Of a DNA stretch of 64,000 nt, positions 1 through 16,059 are shown one piece after another (positions within the stretch are counted from its first letter, which is position 1; every line of letters starts with the position of its first letter). A program made the position numbers and the translations under genes. Below the pieces are notes generated by a model that did not search any database, was not told the origin of the DNA, and saw only the letters and a program-made list of their open reading frames with translations. Source of the DNA: Heterodera schachtii (Eukaryota > Nematoda > Chromadorea > Rhabditida > Heteroderidae). The stretch covers positions 2,415,226-2,479,225 of the forward strand of contig SIJG01000004.1 of the NCBI GenBank assembly GCA_023374025.1, given 5' to 3'.

Positions 1-16
1 AAAAAAAAAAAAAAAA

Positions 17-110
17 AGGTCGTCGCCCGGGGGGCGAGTACCCCCCCCCCAACCCGAAATCCTGGGACCGTCCCTGAACCCTACCCAAATTCGCACTTTT
101 TGGGCCTGAA
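17..110. repeat. dispersed repeat fragment, copy 1
   Basis: After a poly-A run this stretch reads GTCGTCGCC, a G/C-rich GGTACC-like core, then CCTGGGACCGTCCC. The same order of blocks recurs at about 2410-2500 (inside a LON intron) and about 55405-55475 (inside a DDX27 intron). No coding potential is seen. The window edge truncates this copy. It is probably a non-autonomous element, but ends and target duplications could not be defined. Confidence 0.5.
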
Positions 111-230
111 ATTGATTTAATCGGCACGAAAACCCACGGCTTAGGAGAGGGCGACCCAGTGTTGGATTTTGCCTAATAATTGAAAAAATGAACCCCGCCA
201 CTAATCCCAGCCGCGTGACACATGTAGTAC

Positions 231-363
231 CATTTGGCAAGTGCGCTCTGTCCTTTTTTATATTGTCACTTCTGGCATCACTCTCCAGAGCCCGTAGTTC
301 AGCAAGTAGTTCCTCATCATTTTCCAAGTCATCCATGGACGGTTCAACGTAATGGAAATTCAT
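231..363 (-). CDS. first exon of an unidentified acidic protein (partial)
   Basis: An ATG at 363 opens an exon of about 44 codons that ends at a GT donor just below 231. The peptide is acidic (MDDLENDEELLAELRALES) and resembles the acidic N-terminus of CC2D1A/Lgd-type proteins, but that match is short and low-complexity. The rest of the gene lies outside the window or is not recognisable in bases 1-230. It starts only 175 bp after the LON stop codon on the same strand, so it may be the third gene of an operon SPCS1–LON–this gene. Function is not assigned. Confidence 0.4.
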
Positions 364-538
364 ATTCGAAAACTAAGTGAATAAAAGGAAAGAATTTAAC
401 AAAGATAATCAATCAGTAAGCAACAAAAGTTAAATGTAAAAGGAAACAAGAAATAAATCAATCGAGTTTATTCAATTAAAATTTGAAAGAAATAAGAAAA
501 TTCAAAATAAAACAAAACAACAACCGAAAAGAAAGCTG

Positions 539-4514
<3,976 letters not shown>

Positions 4515-4610
4515 GCACTTTTAGGGATGAAAAAAAAGTCGGTAGCAACAGAAGCGGTTTATCAACACTAAGAAAGTGTACAAGGAAACAGTATCGAATT
4601 ATGATCACAC

Positions 4611-5078
4611 TCAACGAGTCTTTTTTGAATTCTTATTGCCGGATGATGATGACGGATTCGCAGCTTTGTCTTCCTCAACCGGACTATTTGGTTGCCACTA
4701 AAAGAATTTATTACTATAAACTGTAGCAAATGACACACATTCAAAGGGTTCTGACGGTAAAACGGCCAAGGGGGAAGCACAATCAGACAAGAGATCAGAA
4801 ATCCAACTCCGACGCTGTACATAGTCACCGACAGCTGTTGAGTGAGATAACCAGCAAAAAACCCAAGCACACCGTGGACAATCAAAATAACCTAAAAGTT
4901 GTAAATGTTTACAATGAGAACGAAGATAATAACACCTGGAAAAAACGTTCAGACTTACGCTGACCCTCATAATCGATGAACTGAAAAAAAAGAAAACAGA
5001 TAAACTAGCTCAATTATAACGCACCGAATTAAGAGTGCGAATCCACGATGGCAAATATTCCAGAACAACGTCCAACAT
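4611..5078 (-). CDS. SPCS1: signal peptidase complex subunit 1
   Basis: SPCS1 is a small two-helix ER membrane subunit of signal peptidase. Four exons join in frame. Exon 1 runs from the ATG at 5078 (MLDVVLEYLPSWIRTLNS); exon 2 is FIDYEGQRKSERFFQ; exon 3 holds the two membrane segments and the family signature PPWPFYRQNPLN; exon 4 begins with the conserved Trp and ends with a Lys/Ser-rich tail, with a stop at 4611. The length of about 110 residues is normal for the family. All four junctions are GT–AG and keep phase. The gene lies 96 bp upstream of LON on the same strand, a spacing typical of nematode operons. Confidence 0.9.
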
Positions 5079-5214
5079 TGAATTATGAGTGTGAATAACG
5101 AATTTAGAATGAATATTTGCTTATCTATCTATTCTATATATTAATTGATGACTGTTATCTGTCCGGCCTTGTAAATGATTTGAATTAGCGGGAGTTTTTC
5201 GTGCAAATATGCTT

Positions 5215-5432
5215 TCAAAAAGAGAGGGAGAGAAAGAGAACGAGAGAGAAAGTGAGAGAGGCAATGAAGCAAGAGAGAGAAGAGAGGAAAGAGTTTGTGT
5301 GAGAGAGAAGAGAGGTGGGGAAGAGAGGTGGGGGAAGAGAGGGGGAGAAAGAGAGAGAGAGAAAGAGAGAGAGAAAGGGAGAGAGAGAAGGAGGGAGTGG
5401 GGGGAAGAGAGGGGGAGAGAGAGGGGGAGAGA

Positions 5433-5513
<81 letters not shown>

Positions 5514-5535
5514 GGGGGGGGAGAGGGGGAGAGGG
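5215..5535. repeat. GA-rich microsatellite ending in a G run
   Basis: About 320 bp of almost pure purine: irregular GAGA/GGGGA blocks, then about 27 perfect GA repeats and a run of roughly 19 G. It lies between the divergently transcribed SPCS1 and astacin genes. The long open frames inside it are low-complexity artefacts (poly Arg-Glu or Ser-Leu). Confidence 0.9.
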
Positions 5536-5893
5536 AATTTGGAGGATTTTTGCCTGATTTGTTAACGGATTTTGCGATAAAAATAGCCATGTTTCAAATC
5601 CAAGAAAAAAATGCAAAAGTTCACTCTTTTAATAATATTTTTCAAATAAAAAAACAAAAGGTAAACCATAATTATTATGTAATTAATAGTTGAGTCAGAA
5701 GAAAAATAATGAAAAGAAGAAATACCGGTTCACACCAATTTCCTTCCTCCTTCGCTTCGCTTCGTCCCACCCAAAGTTCGCATTTCGCACCCTTCGTCCT
5801 TTTTTCATTCTCGCATTAAATTCATTTATGACCACCTCTTCTATCCGATCGACGTGCCATTGAGTGATTCTTCTTCGATTGCCTTTTTCACAA

Positions 5894-8800
5894 ATGAAAT
5901 GCTTCAATTTGTTGTCATTATTTCTCTTTTTTGTTCCATTGTTTTCAAAAAACAATGCGCAAATTGCGTCAGTCCAACATCAGCAGTGGGCGCCGGCGGT
6001 TGGGCGGAATGCCATTGCCAACCTTAGCATTCGGCAAAATGTCACTGCGAATGTCTTTCAGCCTTCTGATCAGTCGAACAATCAACGAAATATTCCAAGG
6101 CAACTGCCGAAGTCGTCAAACCAATTAGCACAGCTAACGACGAATCAGCAACACAACAGCAACGGGACTTCATCGGCTTCGCCTTCCCAAAACCCAAAGT
6201 CGGACCCATTCGTCCCAGCAGCAGAACACGCATTTGCTGCAAAAGGACAACAGAGGACAAATAATCAACAGAAAAATTCAGCAAAGCCGACAAATGCAGC
6301 AAGGCTATTGCCAACGATGACATTCCCAACAACAGAACAATCTGAGACTCAAAACAATAGTATCAGTAATGAAAATGACCATTTGAAAATGAGAGAAGTG
6401 CCAAAGCCGAAGAAAATGGCAAAACAATGGACGAAGACGGAATTTGGAGGGGAAAACGAAGTCAACGCGGAAAACACACCAAGTTCAATCGAAGGAGCGA
6501 ACACGTGGCACGAAATGTTGAATAATAGGACGGCACAACGCTTATTGGAGCAGGGACAACGATTATTGGATAAATTAGAAAGAAACGGAACGGAAGAGAG
6601 GCCGAGGAAAGGTAGGCAAGTCAAAATAAATATTTTAATTTAAAATATTTAAATATGCAAATTAAGAATACCAAGGGACACCAAACGTGCCAACAGTGTC
6701 GAACAACGGAACATCGTTTGGACGAGTCGCACCTCCGGGGATTTCGGACGGCATAATGCACCAAGGGACATTAAACGTGCCAACAGTGTCATACAACGGA
6801 ACATCGTTTGGACGAGTCGCACCTCCGGGGATTTCGGACGGCATAATGCACCAAGGGACACCAAACGTGCCAACAGTGTCGAACAACGGAACATCGTTTG
6901 GACGACTGTCACCTCCGGGGATTTCGGACGGCATAATGAACCAAGGGACACCAAACGTGCCAACAGTGTCGAACAACGGAACATCGTTTGGACGAGTGGC
7001 ACCTCCGGGAATTTCTGACGGCATAATGAACCAAGGGACACCAAACGTGCCAACAGTGTCGAACAACGGAACATCGTTTGGACGAGTGGCACCTCCGGGA
7101 ATTTCTGATGGCATAATGAACCAAGGGACACCAAACGTGCCAACAGTGTCGAACAACGGAACATCGTTTGGACGAGTGGCACCTCCGGGAATTTCTGACG
7201 GCATAATGAACCAAGGGACACCAAACGTGCCAACAGTGTCGAACAACGGAACATCGTTTGGACGAGTGGCACCTCTGGGAATTTCTGATGGCATAATGAA
7301 CCAATGGACACCAAACGTGCCAACAGTGTCGAACAACGGAACATCGTTTGGACGATTGGCACCTCAGGGAATTTCGGACGGCATAATGCACCAAGGGACA
7401 TTAAACGTGCCAACAGTGTCGAACAACGGAACATCGTTTGGACGAGTCGCACCTCCGGGGATTTCGGACGGCATAATGCACCAAGGGACACCAAACGTGC
7501 CAACAGTGTCGAACAACGGAACATCGTTTGGACGAGTCGCACCTCCGGGGATTTCGGACGGCATAATGAACCAAGGGACACCAAACGTGCCAACAGTGTC
7601 GAACAACGGAACATCGTTTGGACGAGTGGCACCTCCGGGAATTTCTGACGGCATAATGAACCAAGGGACACCAAACGTGCCAACAGTGTCGAACAACGGA
7701 ACATCGTTTGGACGAGTGGCACCTCCGGGAATTTCTGACGGCATAATGAACCAAGGGACACCAAACGTGCCAACAGTGTCGAACAACGGAACATCGTTTG
7801 GACGAGTGGCACCTCCGGGGATTTCGGACGGCATAATGAACCAAGGGACACCAAACGTGCCAACAGTGTCGAACAACGGAACATCGTTTGGACGAGTGGC
7901 ACCTCTGGGAATTTCGGACGGCATAATGAACCAAGGGACACCAAACGTGCCAACAGTGTCGAACAACGGAACATCGTTTGGACGAGTGGCACCTCTGGGA
8001 ATTTCTGATGGCATAATGAACCAATGGACACCAAACGTGCCAACAGTGTCGAACAACGGAACATCGTTTGGACGAGTCGCACCTCCGGGGATTTCGGACG
8101 GCATAATGCACCAAGGGACATTAAACGTGCCAACAGTGTCATACAACGGAACATCGTTTGGACGAGTGGCACCTCTGGGAATTTCGGACGGCATAATGAA
8201 CCAAGGGACACCAAACGTGCCAACAGTGTCGAACAACGGAACATCGTTTGGACCAGTGGCACCTCCGGGAATTTCTGACGGCATAATGAACCAAGGGACA
8301 CCAAACGTGCCAACAGTGTCGAACAACGGAACATCGTTTGGACGAGTGGCACCTCAGGGAATTTCGGACGGCATAATGAACCAAGGGACACCAAACGTGC
8401 CAACAGTGTCGAACAACGGAACATCGTTTGGACCAGTGGCACCTCCGGGGATTTCGGACGGCATAATGAACCAAGGGACACCAAACGTGCCAACAGTGTC
8501 GAACAACGGAACATCGTTTGGACGAGTGGCACCTCAGGGAATTTCGGACGGCATAATGAACCAAGGGACACCAAACGTGCCAACAGTGTCGAACAACGGA
8601 ACATCGTTTGGACGAGTGGCACCTCCGGGAATTTCTGACGGCATAATGAACCAAGGGACACCAAACGTGCCAACAGTGTCGAACAACGGAACATCGTTTG
8701 GACGAGTGGCACCTCCGGGAATTTCTGACGGCATAATGAACCAAGGGACACCAAACGTGCCAACAGTGTCGAACAACGGAACATCGTTTGGACGAGTGGC

Positions 8801-11800
8801 ACCTCCGGGAATTTCTGACGGCATAATGCACCAAGGGACACCAAACGTGCCAACAGTGTCGAACAACGGAACATCGTTTGGACGAGTGGCACCTCAGGGA
8901 ATTTCTGACGGCATAATGCACCAAGGGACACCAAACGTGCCAACAGTGTCGAACAACGGAACATCGTTTGGACGAGTGGCACCTCCGGGAATTTCTGACG
9001 GCATAATGCACCAAGGGACACCAAACGTGCCATCAGTGTCGAACAACGGAACATCGTTTGGACGAGTGGCACCTCAGGGAATTTCGGACGGCATAATGCA
9101 CCAAGGGACACCAAACGTGCCAACAGTGTCGAACAACGGAACATCGTTTGGACGAGTGGCACCTCCGGGAATTTCTGACGGCATAATGAACCAAGGGACA
9201 CCAAACGTGCCAACAGTGTCATACAACGGAACATCGTTTGGACGAGTGGCACCTCCGGGAATTTCTGACGGCATAATGAACCAAGGGACACCAAACGTGC
9301 CAACAGTGTCGAACAACGGAACATCGTTTGGACGAGTGGCACCTCCGGGAATTTCTGACGGCATAATGCACCAAGGGACACCAAACGTGCCAACAGTGTC
9401 GAACAACGGAACATCGTTTGGACGAGTGGCACCTCCGGGAATTTCTGACGGCATAATGCACCAAGGGACACCAAACGTGCCAACAGTGTCGAACAACGGA
9501 ACATCGTTTGGACGAGTCGCACCTCCGGGGATTTCGGACGGCATAATGAACCAAGGGACACCAAACGTGCCAACAGTGTCGAACAACGGAACATCGTTTG
9601 GACGAGTCGCACCTCAGGGAATTTCGGACGGCATAATGAACCAAGGGACACCAAACGTGCCAACAGTGTCGAACAACGGAACATCGTTTGGACGAGTGGC
9701 ACCTCAGGGAATTTCGGACGGCATAATGAACCAAGGGACACCAAACGTGCCAACAGTGGCGAACAACGGAACATCGTTTGGACGAGTGGCACCTCCGGGA
9801 ATTTCTGACGGCATAATGAACCAAGGGACACCAAACGTGCCAACAGTGTCGAACAACGGAACATCGTTTGGACGAGTCGCACCTCCGGGAATTTCGGACG
9901 GCATAATGAACCAAGGGACACCAAACGTGCCAACAGTGTCGAACAACGGAACATCGTTTGGACGAGTGGCACCTCCGGGAATTTCGGACGGCATAATGAA
10001 CCAAGGGACACCAAACGTGCCAACAGTGTCGAACAACGGAACATCGTTTGGACGAGTGGCACCTCCGGGAATTTCTGACGGCATAATGAACCAAGGGACA
10101 CCAAACGTGCCAACAGTGTCGAACAACGGAACATCGTTTGGACGAGTGGCACCTCAGGGAATTTCTGACGGCATAATGCACCAAGGGACACCAAACGTGC
10201 CAACAGTGTCGAACAACGGAACATCGTTTGGACGAGTGGCACCTCAGGGAATTTCGGACGGCATAATGAACCAAGGGACACCAAACGTGCCAACAGTGTC
10301 GAACAACGGAACATCGTTTGGACGAGTCGCACCTCCGGGAATTTCGGACGGCATAATGAACCAAGGGACACCAAACGTGCCAACAGTGTCGAACAACGGA
10401 ACATCGTTTGGACGAGTGGCACCTCCGGGAATTTCTGACGGCATAATGAACCAAGGGACACCAAACGTGCCAACAGTGTCGAACAACGGAACATCGTTTG
10501 GACGAGTCGCACCTCCGGGGATTTCGGACGGCATAATGAACCAAGGGACACCAAACGTGCCAACAGTGTCGAACAACGGAACATCGTTTGGACGAGTCGC
10601 ACCTCCGGGAATTTCGGACGGCATAATGAACCAAGGGACACCAAACGTGCCAACAGTGTCGAACAACGGAACATCGTTTGGACGAGTGGCACCTCCGGGA
10701 ATTTCTGACGGCATAATGAACCAAGGGACACCAAACGTGCCAACAGTGTCGAACAACGGAACATCGTTTGGACGAGTGGCACCTCCGGGAATTTCTGACG
10801 GCATAATGAACCAAGGGACACCAAACGTGCCAACAGTGTCGAACAACGGAACATCGTTTGGACGAGTGGCACCTCAGGGAATTTCTGACGGCATAATGCA
10901 CCAAGGGACACCAAACGTGCCAACAGTGTCGAACAACGGAACATCGTTTGGACGAGTGGCACCTCAGGGAATTTCTGACGGCATAATGCACCAAGGGACA
11001 CCAAACGTGCCAACAGTGTCGAACAACGGAACATCGTTTGGACGAGTCGCACCTCAGGGAATTTCTGACGGCATAATGCACCAAGGGACACCAAACGTGC
11101 CAACAGTGTCGAACAACGGAACATCGTTTGGACGAGTCGCACCTCCGGGAATTTCGGATACGATTTCTACAACTACCCAATTTACTACAACAGCGACAAA
11201 TTTCCCAACAACTTCCGTTGTCACGACACAAGATCCTAATGTTAGAAGCGAATTCGAAAAAGCGGATGCTCCCGAAATTTTGAAAATTTTTATTCCACCT
11301 AAACCTCCAGCGGTGCCACAAGAAGCAAAAAAGATTTTTGAGGTTTATAGCAAATGCTTTAATCTTTTTTTACCAGACTTACTCAAAATATTAGGATTTA
11401 TGTGCCGGAGGGAAATGTTTGGTGCAAAAACCTGAATTTATACAGCAAAAAGCGGCGGTAGAGAAAGAATCAGAGCAAATCGAACAGAAATTAAAGTGAG
11501 TTTTAGTAAAGGAATTTTAAAGAAAAGAAAAGAATTTGAAGCCCTGGGAAAAGTGCGGAGCAAGTGAAAAAGGAAGTGAAAGTGCGCATGGCCAAAACGC
11601 AGCAGCTGAAGAAGGCACTCGTGCAAAATGCCGGCCTCGAGGGACAGGTAATTAAGAAAGAAATTGACCAAGCTGATTGAAGTTGGATATTGGTCAAAGC
11701 AAATTGAGACTTGGTGTGATCAAAGTCATAGAGTTGAATTTGCCATTCTCAGTGGCGCGTTCTCCAAATTAGTCAATTTGCCTTAATTGGAAGACCCTTT

Positions 11801-12969
11801 CCGTAGAGTCTTAAAATTGTGCTGACGGACCTAAGTTTGAAAATGGAACCCAAATGACCTTAATTAAAATTTTTAAATTAAAAAATATATAAAATAAAAT
11901 AATTCAGATATTTTATTTTAATTATGTTTTATTTGCTTTAATAATTCAATTAATATAATTTACTAGCAAAACGGTCCGTTGTTTCACTTAAAATGCTTCT
12001 TCAGGTGGAACCGGCGGACAACGGAGTGTTTGGACATGACCAATTGTTAACGGAGACGCAAGCGAACGATTTGCTCAACGAATTGACGCGTCACAAAGCG
12101 AACAGAGCCAAAAGGGCGGGAAACGCAATGTTTTTGGAAGCGACCAACACAAAGCGATGGGAGCCGAGCAAAGCCATTCCATTCATGTTCGACCAGTCGT
12201 TAGGTGGACAAGAATTTCTTAAATTCCGAAAAACGCAAAAATTTGTTGTTGTTTTTTTAGCTAAGGTCGACAAACAATCGGTTCGAAAAGCGATCGTCGA
12301 AATTCAGTCGAAGACCTGCTTGAAGTTCAAAGAAGTGAAGGTCAAACCCACGGGTTCGCATCTGTACTACACCAAAATCGCCAATCCGACGTTGTGAGTT
12401 CGGCTCCCCCCCTTTCTTTCCTTGGCCAAATCCTTCGTTTTTTTAGCTGTGGGCTCAGTTACGTCGGTCGGGTGGAGCCGGCCAACCCCATTTACCTCAG
12501 TTTTATGTGCGGAAACCCCGCTGGGGTGGCCGTCCACGAGACAATGCACGCCCTAGGCTTCCAACACGAGCAGCTCCGCTTCGACCGCGACCAGTTCATC
12601 ACCATCCAATGGGAAAATGTGAATCCGCAGCAGTTGGACTTCTTCACCGTGTCGGACGTGACCAAATTCTCAAGGTGATCCCCCGCAGAGTCCGTCAGTC
12701 CGTGGGAGAGGAGGCATTCCCAAATGAATGCTTATTCGAATCGCAGCTACGGAATCAAATACGACTACGGCTCCATCATGCAATATGCGAGCACAATCGC
12801 TTCAAGTGCCCCGGGCAAAAAGACAATGGTGGCCAAATTGAAGCCGACCGAAAATGAACGCCTAATGGGACAGCGGGAAGGACTGTCCCTTTCGGACGTG
12901 GAAGCGGTGAAGAAAATGTACTGCCAACCGAGTGAGAGGGAAAGGGCGGCACACGGAAAAACTAATTAA
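5894..12969 (+). CDS. secreted astacin zinc metallopeptidase with 50 tandem 30-residue repeats
   Basis: Eight exons splice in one frame: 5894-6611, 6667-11342, 11395-11495, 11542-11647, 12005-12203, 12261-12393, 12447-12674 and 12747-12969 (6,384 nt; 2,127 residues). Order along the protein: signal peptide (MKCFNLLSLFLFFVPLFS; an ATG 30 bp upstream is possible), Asn/Gln/Ser-rich spacer to residue 240, repeats at about 241-1736, Thr/Ser-rich linker, a short Cys-x5-Cys segment, a propeptide with the LLTETQA element, a furin-type NRAKR site (about 1904), then the catalytic domain. That domain carries HETMHALGFQHEQLRFDRD (zinc ligands about 2008, 2012 and 2018), the Met-turn YDYGSIMQY and four cysteines as in astacin. 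No EGF or CUB domain follows. Nematode astacins act in hatching, moulting and digestion; the substrate here is unknown. The link between repeat and protease rests on splice phases, so RNA evidence would settle it. The exon 4 acceptor (TTTGAAG) is the weakest. Confidence 0.85.
6672..11157 (+). repeat. 90-bp coding minisatellite, 50 copies
   Basis: The unit encodes 30 residues built around VPTVSNNGTSFGR, then VAPPGISDGIM and NQGTPN. The VPTVS motif occurs at exact 90-bp steps from 6687 to 11097, giving 50 copies with no stop or frame loss. Each unit has one N-glycosylation sequon (NGT), no Cys or Lys, and about 30% Gly plus Pro, suggesting a disordered, glycosylated stalk. Variation is confined to few sites: Pro/Leu/Gln in VAP[PLQ]GIS, Asn/His in IM[NH]Q, Val-Ala codon GTC/GTG, Gly/Trp in QGT/QWT. 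Because 90 is divisible by three and the unit lacks stops in other frames, long spurious frames exist on both strands. Confidence 0.97.
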
Positions 12970-13599
12970 TCAACTAATTACGCCCAAATTTGGGCTCATT
13001 AAATATCCCTACTGTAACCAGCAACAATTATTTGTTAAGGTTGTGACGACAAAATAATCTTTTGTGGCATTTGGGCGACGATGAATTTGTGTGAGTTCAG
13101 TTGAAAATGATTATCTCAAAATATTTTATGCATTCAATTTTGGCGATTTATTGCTTAAGGCGACCCGCGAATGTGGCGGAGAGCGGTGGTGCACGCGTGG
13201 ATTGTGGAAAACTGCCAAAAATCATGCAATAAATGCGGGGAGAAAGTGCAATCGGTCAAAGGGCAGGCGGCCATTTTAAAGTTGGCCAATTGACGCGGAA
13301 AGCGACACAAAATAACTTTTGAATGGCATTCATTGCCTTTGTTCTCACTTCGTTTGGTGCTTTTGCTTATCCCTTTTTTTCTTTTTCATATCCAACATTC
13401 GCAATTGTCTCTTTTGCTCCTTTCGCCCCCTCCCCTCCTCTCCGTGTTTTCCTTTCTCTCTTCCTCCTTTTCTTCCATCATTCCGTCCTTTCTCAATTTC
13501 TTGCCAATTGTTCTGTTTTCTTTTCCTTCTTTCGCCGTTACTTTTGCCATCGCCTCCTTTTTGACCTTAAATGGAATGGCAATGCTTTTGAAATGCGTT
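12970..13599. other. intergenic space between convergent genes
   Basis: This is the 3' flank of the astacin gene and of the convergent AGMO gene. It holds pyrimidine-rich stretches (13370-13560) and no gene I can support. Confidence 0.6.
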
Positions 13600-15677
13600 T
13601 TAAATTGAACGGACAAAGTGTCGGAGAAGGACAACGACCCAAACAATTGCTGAGGCGACGAAAAGTGTGGCAATGAAAATGCGATTGGGCTGAGGCTTTT
13701 TGTGCTCAATGATAGTTCGAGTCGTATAATAAGAAAAGACTCCAAATGAACGAAATATTTCCAAAAAGGGAGCAAATTTCCTGAAAAATGATTTCCGACC
13801 CAATAAAAAATGCCAAATTTCCCACTTTTTGTCGAAGAAAGCGCCGAAAGACTGCACTAAAAGGAAACCATTTTTACGAATGTTTTTTGACTTTTTGTCA
13901 AAGGACTTGTGCAAATGAAGAAGGCGATTTTCAGTGTGAAGTCCAAATAGCCCAACTGAGCCCTGTCGTATTCGAAGTGGAGGAAAATGCAAAGGAGCAG
14001 CAGAAAATGCGCGAGGCAATAGGCCTTAAGCCAAACGGAAAGGGACGGGTCGTACTTTTGGACAGGCAATTGCACCTGAATTAGTGAAGGGTTGGGAGGG
14101 ATTAGCACAGGGAACGAAAATAATGAGAAGCCAAATACAAATGGGAGAAGAAAAGCCATTTGAATGGAAATTCACCGGGGGAACTCCGAAAGAGTGGTCA
14201 TCCAACGAAGTCCAGTGGAAGAAGTGGCGAATCTGAGGACAAAAGGCTGAGCAAATCGGAAAAGTGCACAAATTGCCCTGCTAAACACACTTTTGTTCCG
14301 GGGAACCAACCCGGAGGGAAGAAAAGCGCCTTCACTTTGTCCGTCCATTTGGGGAACACTTTTTGCCCCTTTTCGTCCTTTAAGCGCCATTTGTCGCACA
14401 ACAATTCCTTGAGAGTGTGAAACTAAAAACGAACGAAAACTGATTAGAAGCACAATTGGAAGCCGACAATTCAGGCCTGGAGCCACAGCTGATCAAAGCT
14501 TCGCTCGGGACGGATCAGTCCGTAGACCGGGGGCTCTTCCTTGCGCTCGGCCTCGAAAGTGCGGAACATCCGGTCCCAAATGATCAAAACACCTTCCGAA
14601 TATTAAAACAGCAGTTAGTACAAGTGCTTTTTTCACCGACCACCAAAGTTACGGTCGATACAGTATGCCTGGAAAGGGAATACTCATTAATTTGCTGCTG
14701 GAGAGAGTGGCAAAGTGCGGACATTGCGTCCGTGGTGCACGCGGTGGTGGGACGGAGTGTTGAACACAAAGCCAAGGGGGCTGAGAGAACCGAGCAGGGA
14801 AGTGTGCATCCAAAACTGGAAGATTTCGGAGAAATAGCGATGGACGAGGAAAATGGACGGAGGGATGAGAAAGGCCTGCATTGGAAGGACAATGGAAGTG
14901 ATTAGCAGACCAATGAACGAATATGCATGGATAATGAATGACACGGGCGAACACCTGCAAAATATCATACGCCGCCAGTCCCGCGTCCTGTGGAAAAACG
15001 TTTAACGGTAATAGCACCCGGAGAGTGGACTTTGTCAGCCCGATGGACCTGAATCGCAGCTTGGCGAAGAGCGGTTGAGAAGTTGTAATACTCGCTTGAG
15101 TGGTGAATGGTGTGAAAGCCCCAAAAAAAGCCGAATTCTGTGCAGAGAGAAAGCGAGTTCAGTCGGGAGCAAACAAAGCGAAAACAAACCGTGCACAGCA
15201 CGATGGCCAAGGTAATAGGCCAAGTCCTATCGAAAGGGCAGCAAATTGCAGACAGATCAGAACGAAGGGGGAAGGGGGAGGAGTACCTGAGTGAGAAAGC
15301 AGAGGAGCCATGTCCAAGGCGAGTCCCAAGGAAGTTCGATCAGTCGGAAATGCTCCCAGACCCAAACGTAGCCGAAAATGGCAACGGCACGACCACCAAA
15401 CCTTGGAGGAAGGGATCAACCAATGCTTAAACGCCTAAAAGACTTGAAGCACTGAGAAAGCATTCCAGCGAAAACGGAACACATCGAATCATTGAGAGCG
15501 AAGCGATCGGAGTGACCGGTCAATGAAAGAAGAGCGAATTCGACAAAGACAAGCAGCATCCACCAGGCACTGACCTGTGTTGGCAGAGTCAGCCAAGGAT
15601 TGGGGGGGACTGACTTGAATGTTGTAATTTGGCACTTCCTCCCATTTGGGGACGGCACTTTCGTAGGGGGAAAGCAA
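13600..15677 (-). CDS. AGMO: alkylglycerol monooxygenase (fatty acid hydroxylase family)
   Basis: This is a multi-pass ER membrane, tetrahydrobiopterin-dependent di-iron enzyme that cleaves the ether bond of alkylglycerols. From high to low coordinate the exons match the family in order: SPYESAVPKWEEVPNYNIQ (15670-15610), a membrane segment (15600-15430), FGYVWVWEHFRLIELPWDSPW (15390-15320), AYYLGHRAVH (15220), the histidine motif FHTIHHSSEYYNFSTALRQ (15120-15070), FWMHTSLLGSLSPLGFVFN then TPSHHRVHHGRN (14820-14720), YCIDRNFGG and IIWDRMFRTFEAE (14660-14540), with C-terminal membrane exons down to the stop at 13600. All three His clusters of the di-iron site are present. The initiator exon was not identified; the frame is open without ATG at 15677, so a short upstream exon is expected. 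Confidence 0.9.
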
Positions 15678-15911
15678 ATAGAGAGAATGCCTGAATGGAC
15701 CACGGACTCATTCAGTCGGGGCTCACAACGGAGCAGTGGAAATTCCCACCTGAGGTTGGTCAGGTCGAGGCGCGCATAAAGGCGATAAGCGAGCGAAGTG
15801 TTCGTGAAAAGGTGCGAAAGCCAATCGGACACAGAGACGGAACAGTTCAGAGGGGAGGGCAATGCGCACGAGGGACCCATGGCGAGGGCAAGGGGAACGC
15901 AGGACGACGAC

Positions 15912-16003
15912 AAAGTGGACAGACAAAAGGACGAAAAGGGACAGATGGACAAAAGGACGAAAAGGGACAGATGGACAAAAGGACGAAAAGGGACGGACAA
16001 AAC
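15912..16003. repeat. short tandem repeat, GGACAAAAGGACGAAAAGGG
   Basis: Four near-identical units of about 26 bp containing GGACAAAAGGACGAAAAGGG lie head to tail upstream of AGMO. No function is evident. Confidence 0.7.
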
Positions 16004-16059
16004 AGCCCGGGAACGAATCGATGGGGACGGCTTTGAACCAATGGGATAAATGACGTTGG

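Noticed and set aside
5141..5693. Ser-Leu and Arg-Glu rich open frames
   Set aside because: They are translations of a GA/CT microsatellite.
6649..11142. Minus-strand open frame of about 1,500 residues made of LVQTMFRCSTLLARLVSLG repeats, and other long frames in the array
   Set aside because: The 90-bp unit is a multiple of three without stops in several frames, so every frame stays open by construction. Only the plus-strand frame connects through valid splice sites to a signal peptide and a protease.
6672..11157. CRISPR-like regular array
   Set aside because: The whole 90-bp unit is repeated, there are no unique spacers, it is coding and it lies in a eukaryotic genome.
13319..13608. Phe/Leu/Ser-rich frames 3' of the astacin gene
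   Set aside because: They come from a pyrimidine-rich stretch and overlap in three frames without any family match.
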